From contig CAVSWC010000010.1 in NCBI GenBank assembly GCA_963731585.1, positions 62,001 through 126,000 on the forward strand: DNA of 64,000 nt, in the 5' to 3' direction. The notes below the pieces were generated by a model. That model did no database searches, was not told the DNA's origin, and was given only the letters and a program-made list of their open reading frames with translations. The position numbers and the translations under genes were made by a program. Of the stretch, positions 8,439-16,962 are shown piece after piece. The stretch is from CANKHA01 sp963731585 (GTDB lineage Bacteria > Pseudomonadota > Alphaproteobacteria > Rhizobiales > Xanthobacteraceae). Position 1 is the first letter of the stretch. Each line of letters starts with the position of its first letter.

Positions 8439-9651
8439 ATGTCAGAGCAAGCCGTTGCCGAAGTCATTTCCACCGCCGAAGCGCAGAAGAGCGGAAACTT
8501 CCTGGTCGAACCCTATCTCGACTGGGCCAAGGAGCAGCGGATTCCCATTCATGAGGACTTCGGCCTCGACCTCTTGGCGATCAAAACCGACAAATGGGAC
8601 TGGTATGGCGCGCGCGGCGCTTTCGCGCATACTCATGGCCGCGGCGACTTCATGGCCAATTACGTCGTGGAGATCCCGCCCGGCAGCAAGACCGCGCCGG
8701 TCAAGCATCTCTTCGAGTGCTTCGTCTATGTGCTGGCGGGCCACGGCTCCGCCACGCTCTGGCTGCCGAACGGCGAGAAGCAGACTTTTGAATTCGGCCC
8801 GACCTCGCTGTTCGCGCTCCCGCTGAACTGCCAGTACCAGTTCTTCAACGGCTCGGGACAGGAATCCATCCGCCTGTCCTGCACCAACGACGCACCGGTG
8901 ACGCTCAACCTCTATCACAACCGCGATTTCGTCTTTAACAACCCGTACCAGTTCCCCGAGCGCTTCGGTAAGTCGAACGAGTGGCAAGGCGAGGGCAAGC
9001 ATGTGCCGATCGACCGCGGCGAGATCGCGAAGATCAACATCTGGGAGACGAGCTTCATTCCCAGCCTGAAGGACTTCAAGCTGTTCGAATACAACGCGCG
9101 CGGCAAGGGCTCGAGCAACTGCTCCTTCGTGCTGGCGGACGGCACGCAGCATTCGCATTCATCCGAGATGCCGACCGGCCGCTACAAGAAGGCGCACCGC
9201 CACGCCGCCGGCACGCATGTGCACGCGGTGACCGGCGTCGGCTATTCGCTGCTGTGGTACGAAGGCGACAGCAAGTTCGTGGAGATCCCCTGGCGGCACG
9301 GCGTGATGTATACGCCGCCGTTCTGGATGTACCACCAGCACTTCAACACCGGCCCCGAGCGCGCGCGCTATTGGGCCTGCAGCCTGGGCAGCCGGCGCTA
9401 TCCCTTCATCTCGCTGCGCAAGAAGAGCGCGGAAGGCGCCGGCACCGTTTCGGTGCAGAAGGGCGGACGCCAGATCGAATACGAGGATCAGGACCCGCGC
9501 GTCCACCGCAAGTTTCTGGAAGAGACTCGCCAAGAACGGCGTGAAATCGGAAATGGGCGATGTGTTCGACGAGCCGGCGCTGCTGGCGCTCGATCCGAAG
9601 AAGCTCACCGGCGTGATCAAGACCCCGGCGAGCATTGGCCCGGCGGTGTAG
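8439..9651 (+). CDS. Two-cupin-domain protein (frameshift near the 3' end)
   Basis: Start at 8439 follows AAAGGAGAAG. It has two cupin barrels: residues ~80-150 (VKHLFECFVYVLAGHGSATL) and ~240-320 (KAHRHAAGTHVHAVTGVGYS and MYTPPFWMYHQHFNTG). The His clusters in the second domain are good metal ligands. The frame breaks near 9530 where a CT pair appears to be missing; the continuation AKNGVKSEMGDVFDEPAL and ALDPKKLTGVIKTP ends at 9651, giving about 404 residues. Related to the cupin protein at 59551-60768. The family resembles bicupin dioxygenases, but substrate and activity are unknown. Confidence 0.8.
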
Positions 9652-9707
9652 TTGGCGCACGCAGGCTAAGCGCGCTTCTTACTTCTGCTCATGCCCGGGT
9701 TTGACAT

Positions 9708-9733
9708 CGCAAGTCGGGTAGACCCGACTTGCG
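9708..9733. repeat. Intergenic palindrome, 11-bp stem
   Basis: Perfect inverted repeat CGCAAGTCGGG / CCCGACTTGCG with a 4-base loop, inside a longer element that begins near 9690 (CATGCCCGGG) and ends near 9752 (CGGCAATGACGA). The same core, GCAAGTCGGGC / GCCCGACTTGC, recurs at 16341-16364. It is one of the dispersed palindromic elements of this genome and may also stabilise or end the cupin transcript. Confidence 0.7.
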
Positions 9734-9787
9734 GATCAAGTCCGGCAATGACGAATAGCTGTGCGCCGAGCTGTTGGCGTAATGAGA

Positions 9788-9817
9788 AGGCCCCGCGCAT
9801 GACGAGACGCGGGGCCT
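9788..9817. terminator. 10-bp GC-rich hairpin between convergent genes
   Basis: Perfect stem AGGCCCCGCG / CGCGGGGCCT with a 10-base loop, located between the 3' ends of the cupin gene (plus strand) and the 69-aa exported protein gene (minus strand). Position and strength suit a shared terminator; there is no T-run. Confidence 0.55.
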
Positions 9818-9875
9818 GAAGAATGAGAGTGAGACGCCGCTAACGGCGCCACACCCGGAACTGCCCGGCTACGCG

Positions 9876-10085
9876 CTAGCCGCCGCAGGCTTTCGGCTGC
9901 TTGGCGCCGGCCCAAGCATTGAGGTAGCAGGTGAAGTACATCGGGTGGTTCGGGTCGACCTTGCTGACTTCAGTTCCCGCCTTTTCTTTTTTGCCGCCGG
10001 ATTTCTTCTTCTTGGCGGCTTCGGCGGGGGCGGCTGCAACGGCGATAGCAACAGCGGCCAAGAGGCCGATCGACAACTTTTTCAT
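9876..10085 (-). CDS. Small exported Lys-rich protein, 69 aa
   Basis: Starts at 10085 after a clear GGGGAGGAA ribosome site. Signal peptide MKKLSIGLLAAVAIAVAAAPAEA is followed by a Lys-rich stretch AKKKKSGGKKEKAG and a C-terminal part HPMYFTCYLNAWAGAKQPKACGG containing two Cys that could pair. Complete as read, with no family recognised. It faces the cupin gene and is separated from it by two hairpins. Confidence 0.72.
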   Translation of the reverse strand: MKKLSIGLLAAVAIAVAAAPAEAAKKKKSGGKKEKAGTEVSKVDPNHPMYFTCYLNAWAGAKQPKACGG

Positions 10086-10219
10086 AGACGTTCCTCCCCT
10101 AAGTCCCGTTCGGATTGGGTCCCGAACGGTCGCACGTTACAACAAGGCCAGCCTGGAAGGGAGCCCCGAAATGCACCGCGAGGGCGCTAAGAAACGCGGA
10201 AGTTTGCACCCTCGGGAGG

Positions 10220-10312
10220 GCCTTGCCAGAAGGCCGCAAGAAGAGCGCGAAGCGACGGCATGAAGTCGGGAATAAGCATTGTCTTCGGCGAGCCGGCACT
10301 TCTGACGGGGCA
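10220..10312 (+). pseudogene. Degraded copy of the 3' end of a cupin gene
   Basis: This stretch aligns with the 3' part of the cupin gene around 9510-9595. It shares CCGCAAG, GAAGAG and CGC blocks with short gaps, then about 46 bases align without a gap at roughly 78% identity by hand count (GAAGTCGGGAATAAGC... against GAAATCGGAAATGGGC...), ending in CGAGCCGGCACTTCTGACG. The translated core VFGEPALL matches VFDEPALL. No upstream cupin coding sequence remains between 10086 and 10220, so it looks like the remnant of a duplicated gene. The alignment is manual, not computed. Confidence 0.5.
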
Positions 10313-10398
10313 GAAAGCCGGCGCGACAGTCTTTGCTTTGCCGCAAGCTCGGCTTGCAGCTCATGTCAAAGCGCGCACGGATCGCCCGAGATCGTCGG

Positions 10399-10638
10399 TT
10401 AAGGGACGTGCTCCCAAGTGAAACGGAGTCGCGCCTGAAACAGCGGCTTGGTGTCGTCCCTGACCAACAGCCGAACGTCACACCCGTCGCTGCCGGCGCC
10501 CAACAAAACGCCCTTGCTGAGTTCGGCAATGCTCCCGCTGATCTCCGCCTTGGCCGCGTCCGGTCCTGGCAGTTCGGTGCCCTCGTCGTCGGGCAGGTGC
10601 TCGTCGCCTTTCCAGAGATCAAAGTAATAGCGCGGCAT
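10399..10638 (-). CDS. DUF6894-family protein
   Basis: 79 residues beginning MPRYYFDLWKGDEHLPDDEG, the characteristic start of the DUF6894 family that is frequent in Bradyrhizobium and relatives, where the motif is MPRYYF-(D/H)-x(8)-D-x-x-G. The C-terminal half (DVRLLVRDDTKPLFQARLRF) fits as well. Complete; cytoplasmic, no known function. It is divergent from the Crp/Fnr gene with a 229-bp intergenic region. Confidence 0.75.
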   Translation of the reverse strand: MPRYYFDLWKGDEHLPDDEGTELPGPDAAKAEISGSIAELSKGVLLGAGSDGCDVRLLVRDDTKPLFQARLRFTWEHVP

Positions 10639-10776
10639 GATGGCGCCTCTCTGGGTTCAAGAGAGGAACGAGAGCCGCGTCCTGATGTTCCTATGAATGG
10701 CTTCAAGACAGGGGCGGGACCGGAGGGAACAGGCTCCTCCCTTGTGTCGATTAGCGTACATACCAAGGGAAAAAAA

Positions 10777-10795
10777 TGCTATGTTCGGCATAGCA
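10777..10795. promoter_or_regulatory. Inverted repeat upstream of the Crp/Fnr gene, possible operator
   Basis: TGCTATG-TTCGG-CATAGCA is a perfect 7-bp inverted repeat, 73 bp before the Crp/Fnr-family start at 10868. It follows a run of seven A (AAAAAAA). Size and symmetry suit a dimeric regulator site, perhaps autoregulation, but it does not match the classical FNR or CRP consensus. Confidence 0.35.
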
Positions 10796-10867
10796 CCGGG
10801 GATTCATTGGCTCGCCGGTACCTGAGAGACGCCGCTGTGCTCCCGCCCAAACGGACGGAGAGCATAT

Positions 10868-11584
10868 GTGAGCCGACCACCCAACGGCTTTTTACGATCA
10901 CTGTCGGACGGAGACTTCGAGCTTCTCCGCCCGCATCTGCGTACCGTGCCACTTCCTCGCTCAAAAACGCTGTTCGACATGGGCGGCAGGATCGAGTGCC
11001 TGTATTTCCCCCATTCCGGAGTGATCTGCCTGGTGGTCGTGCTGGCAGACGGTGAAATGGTGGAAGCCGCAATCGTCGGCCACGACAGTGTGGCAGGCAC
11101 GCCGGCCGCCCTCGATGATGCAGTCGCGATAAATCGGGCCATTGTGCAGGCCGAAGGTATCGCTTCGGTGCTTGACATGCCGCACGCGCAGGCGGCGGTG
11201 GCAGCGAGCAGGACCCTGCGCAAGAGGCTTTATATGTACGATCAAGTACTGATGGCGCAGGCGCAACAATCGGCGGCGTGCAACGCCAAGCACGAAATCG
11301 AGGCGCGGCTCTGCCGCTGGCTGCTGCGAATGCGCGATATCACTCAAAGCGACACGCTTGATCTGACGCAGGAATTTATTGCCCTGATGCTGGGCGTGCG
11401 GCGAACCAGCGTGACCTTGGCGGCCCGGCATCTGCAGGCGTTGAATATTATCAAATATCGCCGTGGGCAAATTCAGATCGTTGATCTGGCTCGCCTGGGG
11501 GAAACTGCCTGCGAGTGTCACGAGGCGCTGAAAGCTCAGATCGCGCGGTTGATACAGCCACCCCAGTTGCGGCCGGTATCGTGA
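10868..11584 (+). CDS. Crp/Fnr-family transcriptional regulator
   Basis: 238 residues with GTG start at 10868 after CGGAGAG. The N-terminal cNMP-like domain (residues ~15-130) has ECLYFPHSGVICLVVVLADG and EAAIVGHDSVAG. The C-terminal helix-turn-helix (~150-225) has LDLTQEFIALMLGVRRTSVT and LQALNIIKYRRGQIQIVD. There is no N-terminal Cys cluster of FNR and no FixK2-type Cys. This Crp/Fnr subgroup (YFPxSGVxSLV type) is common in Bradyrhizobium, and its ligand is unknown. It may regulate its own promoter through the inverted repeat at 10777. Confidence 0.88.
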   Translation: MSRPPNGFLRSLSDGDFELLRPHLRTVPLPRSKTLFDMGGRIECLYFPHSGVICLVVVLADGEMVEAAIVGHDSVAGTPAALDDAVAINRAIVQAEGIASVLDMPHAQAAVAASRTLRKRLYMYDQVLMAQAQQSAACNAKHEIEARLCRWLLRMRDITQSDTLDLTQEFIALMLGVRRTSVTLAARHLQALNIIKYRRGQIQIVDLARLGETACECHEALKAQIARLIQPPQLRPVS

Positions 11585-11717
11585 GGCCACGATAGCGCCC
11601 CGATCGACAACTCGGCGGCTCCCCGGTCTGCGCTGTCGCAAACGACGCAATCTTCAGTCTTGAGCTTGCTTCAGTCTCGAGCTTGCTCTTTTTTCGCCAT
11701 CACCCGCCTGTGCCGGA

Positions 11718-12005
11718 TTACTTATCCTTCTTGCCCTTCACCCCGGCCTTCGCCGCAGGCTTCGCCTTCGGCGCCGGCTTCGGCTTCGGCGCAGGCTTCG
11801 GCTTTGCCGCTTCCGTCGCTTCCGCTTCGCGGTCGGCCGCCTCTTTGGCGAGGCGCTGCTCGCGCAGCTTCGCGGTCCGCTCGCGCATGGCGCGGCCGGC
11901 GGCTTCGTATTCCGCCGCCGCCAGCTTGCCGTCGCGCGCCTGGTCGGCCTTGCGCTTGAAACTCGCCTCGGCCTTTGCCTGGGCCTCTTTGGAATGGTTG
12001 CTCAA
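11718..12005 (-). CDS. Small Lys/Ala/Pro-rich protein, hypothetical
   Basis: 95 residues: a charged, probably helical N-terminal part (KEAQAKAEASFKRKADQARD, then RAMRERTAKLREQRLAKEAA), followed by a repetitive tail KPKPAPKPKPAPKAKPAAKA that ends KGKKDK. The tail resembles histone-H1-like bacterial proteins, so nucleic-acid binding is possible, but no family is assigned. It lies downstream of nrdJ and the 47-aa protein on the same strand, separated by a palindromic repeat at 12055. Confidence 0.6.
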   Translation of the reverse strand: MSNHSKEAQAKAEASFKRKADQARDGKLAAAEYEAAGRAMRERTAKLREQRLAKEAADREAEATEAAKPKPAPKPKPAPKAKPAAKAGVKGKKDK

Positions 12006-12054
12006 AAAAATCTCCTGGTACTGTTAATCACCAACCGTATCGGTCCCCCTGCCT

Positions 12055-12081
12055 ACCCTCGCCCGCAAGCGGGGGAGGGGA
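12055..12081. repeat. Palindromic intergenic element (CCTCxCCCGCAAGCGGGGGAGG type)
   Basis: CCCTCGCCCG-CAAG-CGGGGGAGGG forms an imperfect hairpin. Related CCC/GGG hairpins with a CAAG or similar loop occur at 53829-53856 and, in longer form, inside nrdJ (14531-14673). Confidence 0.6.
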
Positions 12082-12134
12082 AGAGGATACGCCAGCAAGA
12101 CGGCCGCCATGCCGGCGCGAATCCACCGCGACAG

Positions 12135-12278
12135 TTACTTTTCCTTCTTCGCCTTGCGCTTGACGTCCTGGCCGTGCGCGCGCTTGTAGCTCTGGATGTC
12201 CTTGAACTTTCCTTTCTTGTCGCGCTCGGCGTAAAGCTTCTTGCCGCTCGCGCTCTTGTGCGTGGTCCGCTTGGCCAT
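12135..12278 (-). CDS. Small basic protein, 47 aa, hypothetical
   Basis: 47 residues from the ATG at 12278, with GGAGGG five bases upstream. Sequence MAKRTTHKSASGKKLYAERD then KKGKFKDIQSYKRAHGQDVK, strongly basic and soluble. It begins 12 bp after the nrdJ stop, so it is probably cotranscribed with it. No family recognised; basic proteins of this size in Rhizobiales are often annotated as conserved hypothetical. Confidence 0.65.
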   Translation of the reverse strand: MAKRTTHKSASGKKLYAERDKKGKFKDIQSYKRAHGQDVKRKAKKEK

Positions 12279-12289
12279 GTCGCCCTCCG

Positions 12290-15200
12290 TTAGCTGCACC
12301 CCGTCGTCGATCCGCAGGTGTCGCATTTCATGCAGGTGCCGTTGCGCACCAGCGTGAAGTTGCCGCATTCGCCGCAGGCCTCGCCTTCGTAGCCCTTGGC
12401 CCTGGCTTCCGGCGCGCTTCTCCACCGCCGCGATCTTCGCATGCGCCTGCGCGTCCTGCACGTTGATCTGCTCCAGCTGCTGCGCGGGCGAGAGCTTTGG
12501 CGCGGGCTCGCCTTCAGTCGCGACGCGCGCCGGCGGAGGAGATGGCGGTGACATTACCGCCACCCGTCACCAGCGGGGAGGGAACGGCGGCGCGTCCGCG
12601 TCGCCGGTGCGCACGACCGAGAGCCGGTCGGTGCGCGAGCGGGTCAGGCCCTTGGAGACATAGCGCGCCTCCGGCCGCAGATCCTTGCCTTCCGCCACGC
12701 CCTTGCCGAGCGCGTCGAACTGGGTTTCCGACGGATCGACATGGCCGAGGTCGAAGCGCTCGAGGTAGGAGATCGCCAGCTCGCGGAAGACGTAGTCCAG
12801 GATCGAGGTGGCGTATTTGATCGAGTCGTTGCCCTGCACCGGGCCCGCCGGCTCGAAGCGGGTGAAGGTGAAGGCGTCGACATATTCCTCCAGCGGCACG
12901 CCGTATTGCAGGCCGAGCGACACCGCGATGGCGAAGTTGTTGATGAAGGAGCGCAGCGCCGCGCCTTCCTTGTGCATGTCGATGAAGATCTCGCCGATGC
13001 GGCCGTCGTCATATTCGCCGGTGCGCAGATAAACCTTGTGGCCGCCGACCACGGCTTTCTGCGTGTAGCCCTTGCGCCGGTCGGGCAGCTTCTCGCGCTC
13101 GCGCATGACGATGATGCGCTCGACCACCTTCTCCACCAGCTTCTCGGCCAGCGCCGCGGTGCGCGCGGCCTGCGGCTTTTCGAGGAAGGCGGCAATTTCG
13201 TCCTCTTCCTCCTCCTCGTCGGCGATCAGCTGGGAGTTCAGCGGCTGGCTGAGCTTGGAGCCGTCGCGGTAAAGCGCATTCGCCTTCAGGCCGAGCTTCC
13301 AGGACAGCAGGTACGCCGACTTGCAGTCGTCGACGCTCGCCTCGTTCGGCATGTTGATGGTCTTGGAGATGGCGCCGGAGATGAAGGGCTGCGCCGCCGC
13401 CATCATGCGGATGTGGCTTTCCACCGAGAGATAGCGCTTGCCGGTGCGCCCGCAGGGATTGGCGCAATCGAACACCGAATAATGCTCGGCCTTCAGATGC
13501 GGCGCGCCTTCCATCGTCATGGCGCCGCAGACGTGGATATTGGCCGCGTCGATCTCGCGCCTGGTGAAGCCGAGCCAGGCCAGCAGGTCGAACGTCGGCG
13601 AGGCCAGCTCTTCCGCCGGAACGCCGAGGGTGTTGAGGCAGAAATCCTCGCCCAGCGTCCATCGGTTGAAGGCGAATTTGATGTCGAAGGCGGTGGGCAG
13701 CGCCTTTTCCACCGTGGCGATGGCTTCGTCGGTGAAGCCTTTTGCGCGCAGGGTGGTGTGGTTGATGCCGGGCGCCTGGCCGAGCGAGCCGTGGCCGAGC
13801 GCATAGACCTCGATCTCGGAGATCTGGTCGCCGGAATAACCCAGCACGCGCAGCGCTTCCGGCACCGCGCGGTTGATGATCTTCCAGTAGCCGCCGCCGG
13901 CGAGCTTCTTGAACTTCACCAGCGCGAAATCGGGCTCGATGCCGGTGGTGTCGCAATCCATCACGAGGCCGATCGTGCCGGTGGGCGCGATCACAGAAGT
14001 CTGCGCATTGCGATAGCCGTGCTGCTCGCCGAGCTTCAGCGCCAGGTCCCAGGCGCGCTTGGCGTGGTCCGACAGCGCGGAGATAGAAGTGGGCCTGGCT
14101 GCCGGTCAGGATGCTGTTGTGGTCGAGCGGCACCGGCGGCGTCGCCACCTTCTCATAAGCCGAGCGCTCGCCATGCGCCGCGCGGCGATGGTTGCGGATC
14201 ACGCGCAGCATATGTTCGCGGTTCTTCTTGTAGCCGGGGAAGGGGCCGAGCTTTTGCGCCATCTCCGCCGAGGTGGCGTAGCAGATGCCGGTCATGATGG
14301 CGGTGAGCGCGCCCGCGATCGCGCGGCCGGCGTTGGAGTCATAGGAAATGCCCGACGACATCAACAGCCCGCCGAGATTGGCATAGCCGAGGCCGAGGGT
14401 GCGGAATTCGTAGGACAGCTGCGCGATCTCCTTGGAGGGGAACTGCGCCATCAAGACGGAGACTTCCAGCACCACGGTCCACAGCCGGGTGGCGTGCTCG
14501 AAGGATTCTACATCGAAGATGTCGCCGCCGGTGCCGCGTTCCGGGCCGGAACCCTCCCGCCTGGAGGGGAGGGTAGGGAGGGGGGTGAGCCGCTGGTGCT
14601 GAGGGTGGAGTTACGCCGCTTCCGGCTCCCCCGCAAGGGGGAAGGCCATCAGGATTCGCGGCACTGCTTGTACGCGAAACGTAAGCAAATTCATCGAGGC
14701 CAGATTGCACGCGGTGTCGTCGAGGAACATGTATTCCGAGCACGGATTGGACGCGCGGATCGGGCCGGACGCCGGGCAGGTGTGCCAGTCATTCACCGAG
14801 GTGTGAAATTGCAGGCCCGGATCGGCGCAGGCCCAGGCGGCGTAGCCGATCTTCTCCCACAGATCGCGCGCCTTCACGGTCTTGGCGATCTTGTTGCCGC
14901 GGGTGCGGTGAGTGAGGTCCCAGCTGCCGTCGGACTCCACCGCTTTGAGGAATTCGTCGGTGACGCGCACCGAGTTGTTGGAATTCTGCCCGGCGACGGT
15001 GAGGTAGGCTTCGGAATCCCAGTCGGTATCGTAGACCGGGAAGTCCATGTCCTTGTAGCCCTGGCGGGCGAACTGGATCACGCGCTGGATCGAATTGTCC
15101 GGCACGGCATTTCTTCGCGCGGCCTTGATCTCCCGCCGCAGCACCGGGTTCTTCTCCGGATCGAAGCAGTCGTCGCCCGAGCCTTCGCAATTCACGCAGG

Positions 15201-16170
15201 CCTTCAGGATGGCCTTGAGGTGCCGCTGGTTGATCTTGGAGCCGGTGACCAGCGCGGCGACCTTCTGCTCTTCCTTCACCTTCCAGTCGATGAACTGCTC
15301 GATGTCGGGATGGTCGGTGTCGACGATCACCATCTTGGCGGCCCGGCGCGTGGTGCCGCCCGACTTGATCGCGCCGGCGGCGCGGTCGCCGATCTTCAAA
15401 AAGCTCATCAGGCCGGACGAACGTCCGCCGCCCGACAGCTTCTCGCCTTCGCCGCGCAGGCGGGAGAAATTCGAGCCGGTGCCGGAGCCGTATTTGAACA
15501 GGCGCGCCTCGCGCACCCATAAATCCATAATGCCCCCTTCGTTCACCAGGTCGTCGCTCACCGACTGAATGAAGCAGGCATGCGGCTGCGGATGCTCGTA
15601 GGCGGTCTTGGATTTGGTCAGCTTGCCGGTCTGGAAGTCGACGTAATAGTGGCCCTGGCTCGGGCCGTCGATGCCATAGGCCCAGTGCAGGCCGGTGTTG
15701 AACCATTGCGGCGAGTTCGGCGCGGCGACCTGCAGCGCCAGCATCGCGCGCAGCTCGTCGAAGAAAGCCTGCGCATCGGCGTCGCTGTCGAAATAGCCGC
15801 CCTTCCAACCCCAATAGGTCCAGGTCCCGGCCAGGCGGTCGAACACCTGCTTGGACGAGGTTTCGCCGACACAGCGCTCGTTTTCCGGCAGCGCGGCCAG
15901 CGCCTCGGCATCCGCGATAGAACGCCAGAGGAAAGACGGAACGCTCTCCTCCTCGACTTTCTTCAGCCGGGCAGGGACGCCCGCCTTGCGGAAATATTTC
16001 TGCGCCAGCACGTCGGAAGCGACCTGCGACCAGAAGGCCGGGACCTCAACGTCGTCCGCCCGGAAGACGACGGAGCCGTCCGGGTTGCGGATTTCGCTGG
16101 CGGTCAAACGGAATTCGATCTCCGCGTAAGGAGACTGGCCTTCCTTGGTGTAGCGCCGCTCGATGTGCAT
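12290..16170 (-). CDS. nrdJ: Vitamin B12-dependent (class II) ribonucleotide reductase, interrupted by a repeat
   Basis: Adenosylcobalamin-dependent reduction of ribonucleotides to deoxyribonucleotides. Start at 16170. N-terminal catalytic part: NTGLHWAYG, GSGTGSNFSRLRG, then the active-site motif NPCSEYMFLDDTACNLASMN (residues ~480-500). After LLTFR (14674) comes a ~144-bp palindromic insert with an in-frame TAA at 14611, then coding resumes in the same frame at GGDIFDVESFEHATRLW. An extra C near 14095 (YL-c-ALSDH) shifts the frame. There is an in-frame TGA at 12567 in the linker and another extra C near 12412. The restored C-terminus is a zinc-ribbon with CGECGNFTLVRNGTCMKCDT, ending TTGCS at 12290. 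The frameshifts look like errors; the insert may be real. Confidence 0.85.
14531..14673. repeat. Palindromic repeat element inside nrdJ
   Basis: About 143 bp between the codons for LLTFR and GGDIFDV. It contains CCCTCCCGCCTGGAGGGGAGGG and TCCCCCGCAAGGGGGAAGG palindromes, the CCC/GGG hairpin type otherwise seen between genes in this window (12055, 53829). Other class II reductases have a short loop here (family knowledge). Read in the nrdJ frame it contributes one stop, TAA at 14611-14613 (minus strand). Confidence 0.65.
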
Positions 16171-16340
16171 CGTCCTCTTGCCCCATTTTCTGGGCCGGTC
16201 GCTTGCCTCACCGTAATCTAGTGAGACAATGCGCCGACACCTTGTTGATCAGCGCAGGGCTGTCCCGCGCCGTCGATTAACGCCCGCCCTTACTCTCCCG
16301 ACGACTCCCGTCCCCGTCCGGCCCGGGGCGGTGGCCCGCC

Positions 16341-16364
16341 GCAAGTCGGGCCTGCCCGACTTGC
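16341..16364. repeat. Intergenic palindrome, 11-bp stem
   Basis: GCAAGTCGGGC-CT-GCCCGACTTGC, a perfect inverted repeat with the same core as the palindrome at 9708-9733. Part of the dispersed element family of this genome. Confidence 0.7.
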
Positions 16365-16377
16365 GCCTTTTGGTGCG

Positions 16378-16399
16378 GATCCCGGGCAGGCCCGGGATC
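16378..16399. repeat. Intergenic palindrome, 10-bp stem
   Basis: GATCCCGGGC-AG-GCCCGGGATC, a perfect inverted repeat 13 bp after the one at 16341. The pair together probably forms one mosaic repeat element. Confidence 0.65.
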
Positions 16400-16962
16400 C
16401 GTGAACCGGTAGTCGCAGCCTCCTCGGTCCGCCGCCCACGGCAATGCATTGCCTGCGCCAGAGCCTTCACAGCCCGGCGGAGCAAGGTTGCACTTCCCTT
16501 TGGGGAGCGTCCGGAGGGACTAAAAACACCCGCCGCCGAACCCTTGAAAGCTAGGCCGACTCCACCGCGGCAGTCAAGAACTAGTACCGAGTTATGAATC
16601 AAACGCTAAATGTGGGGACAACGGGGGTAAGAATTGAGTGCGGCGCGGCAAGTGTCGGAGATTCAGGCAGGATTCCAAAATGTTTTTTGTCGGTCCGGGC
16701 GAGATAGCTCCGCTATCCACCGGCGGGGTCGGAAAAAAGATATCGGGCATCCTAACCGGACCCGGTATGACTTAGCGCTTTTGCCGTGGTCCATGTCGGC
16801 GCACACGCAAAGGTTGCAGAAACACCGCGTGGGGAAGTGCATTTGCTTCCGAAAATTCCGACTCAGCGACGGTCGGCCGGAGCGTTGCGACGGGTTGTGA
16901 ATCACCGCGCCGGCCGGGCATTTTGGCTGTCGCGGGTCATATGCCCATGCCAGAAGGGACGC

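Larger units (their letters stand above)
16171..16962. other. 792-bp intergenic region between nrdJ and the ModA-like gene
   Basis: No gene is supported: the open frames here lack ribosome sites and coding character. The region holds two adjacent palindromes (16341-16364 and 16378-16399) and then the promoter regions of two divergent genes. I looked for a cobalamin riboswitch core near nrdJ and did not see one. From about 16560 to 16700 the sequence is less GC-rich (GAGTTATGAATCAAACGCTAAATG), which suits a promoter, but no -35/-10 pair stands out. Confidence 0.5.

Noticed and set aside
12560..12575. Selenocysteine or read-through at the in-frame TGA of nrdJ
   Set aside because: The TGA lies in a non-conserved linker with no SECIS-like stem noted; an error or repeat-derived stop is simpler.
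12741..15522. Long plus-strand open frames (518 and 487 codons) opposite nrdJ
   Set aside because: Antisense to a strongly conserved ribonucleotide reductase; no ribosome sites and shadow-type composition.
16171..16560. Cobalamin riboswitch upstream of nrdJ
   Set aside because: No recognisable B12-box core, and B12-dependent reductases are not the usual targets of that riboswitch.
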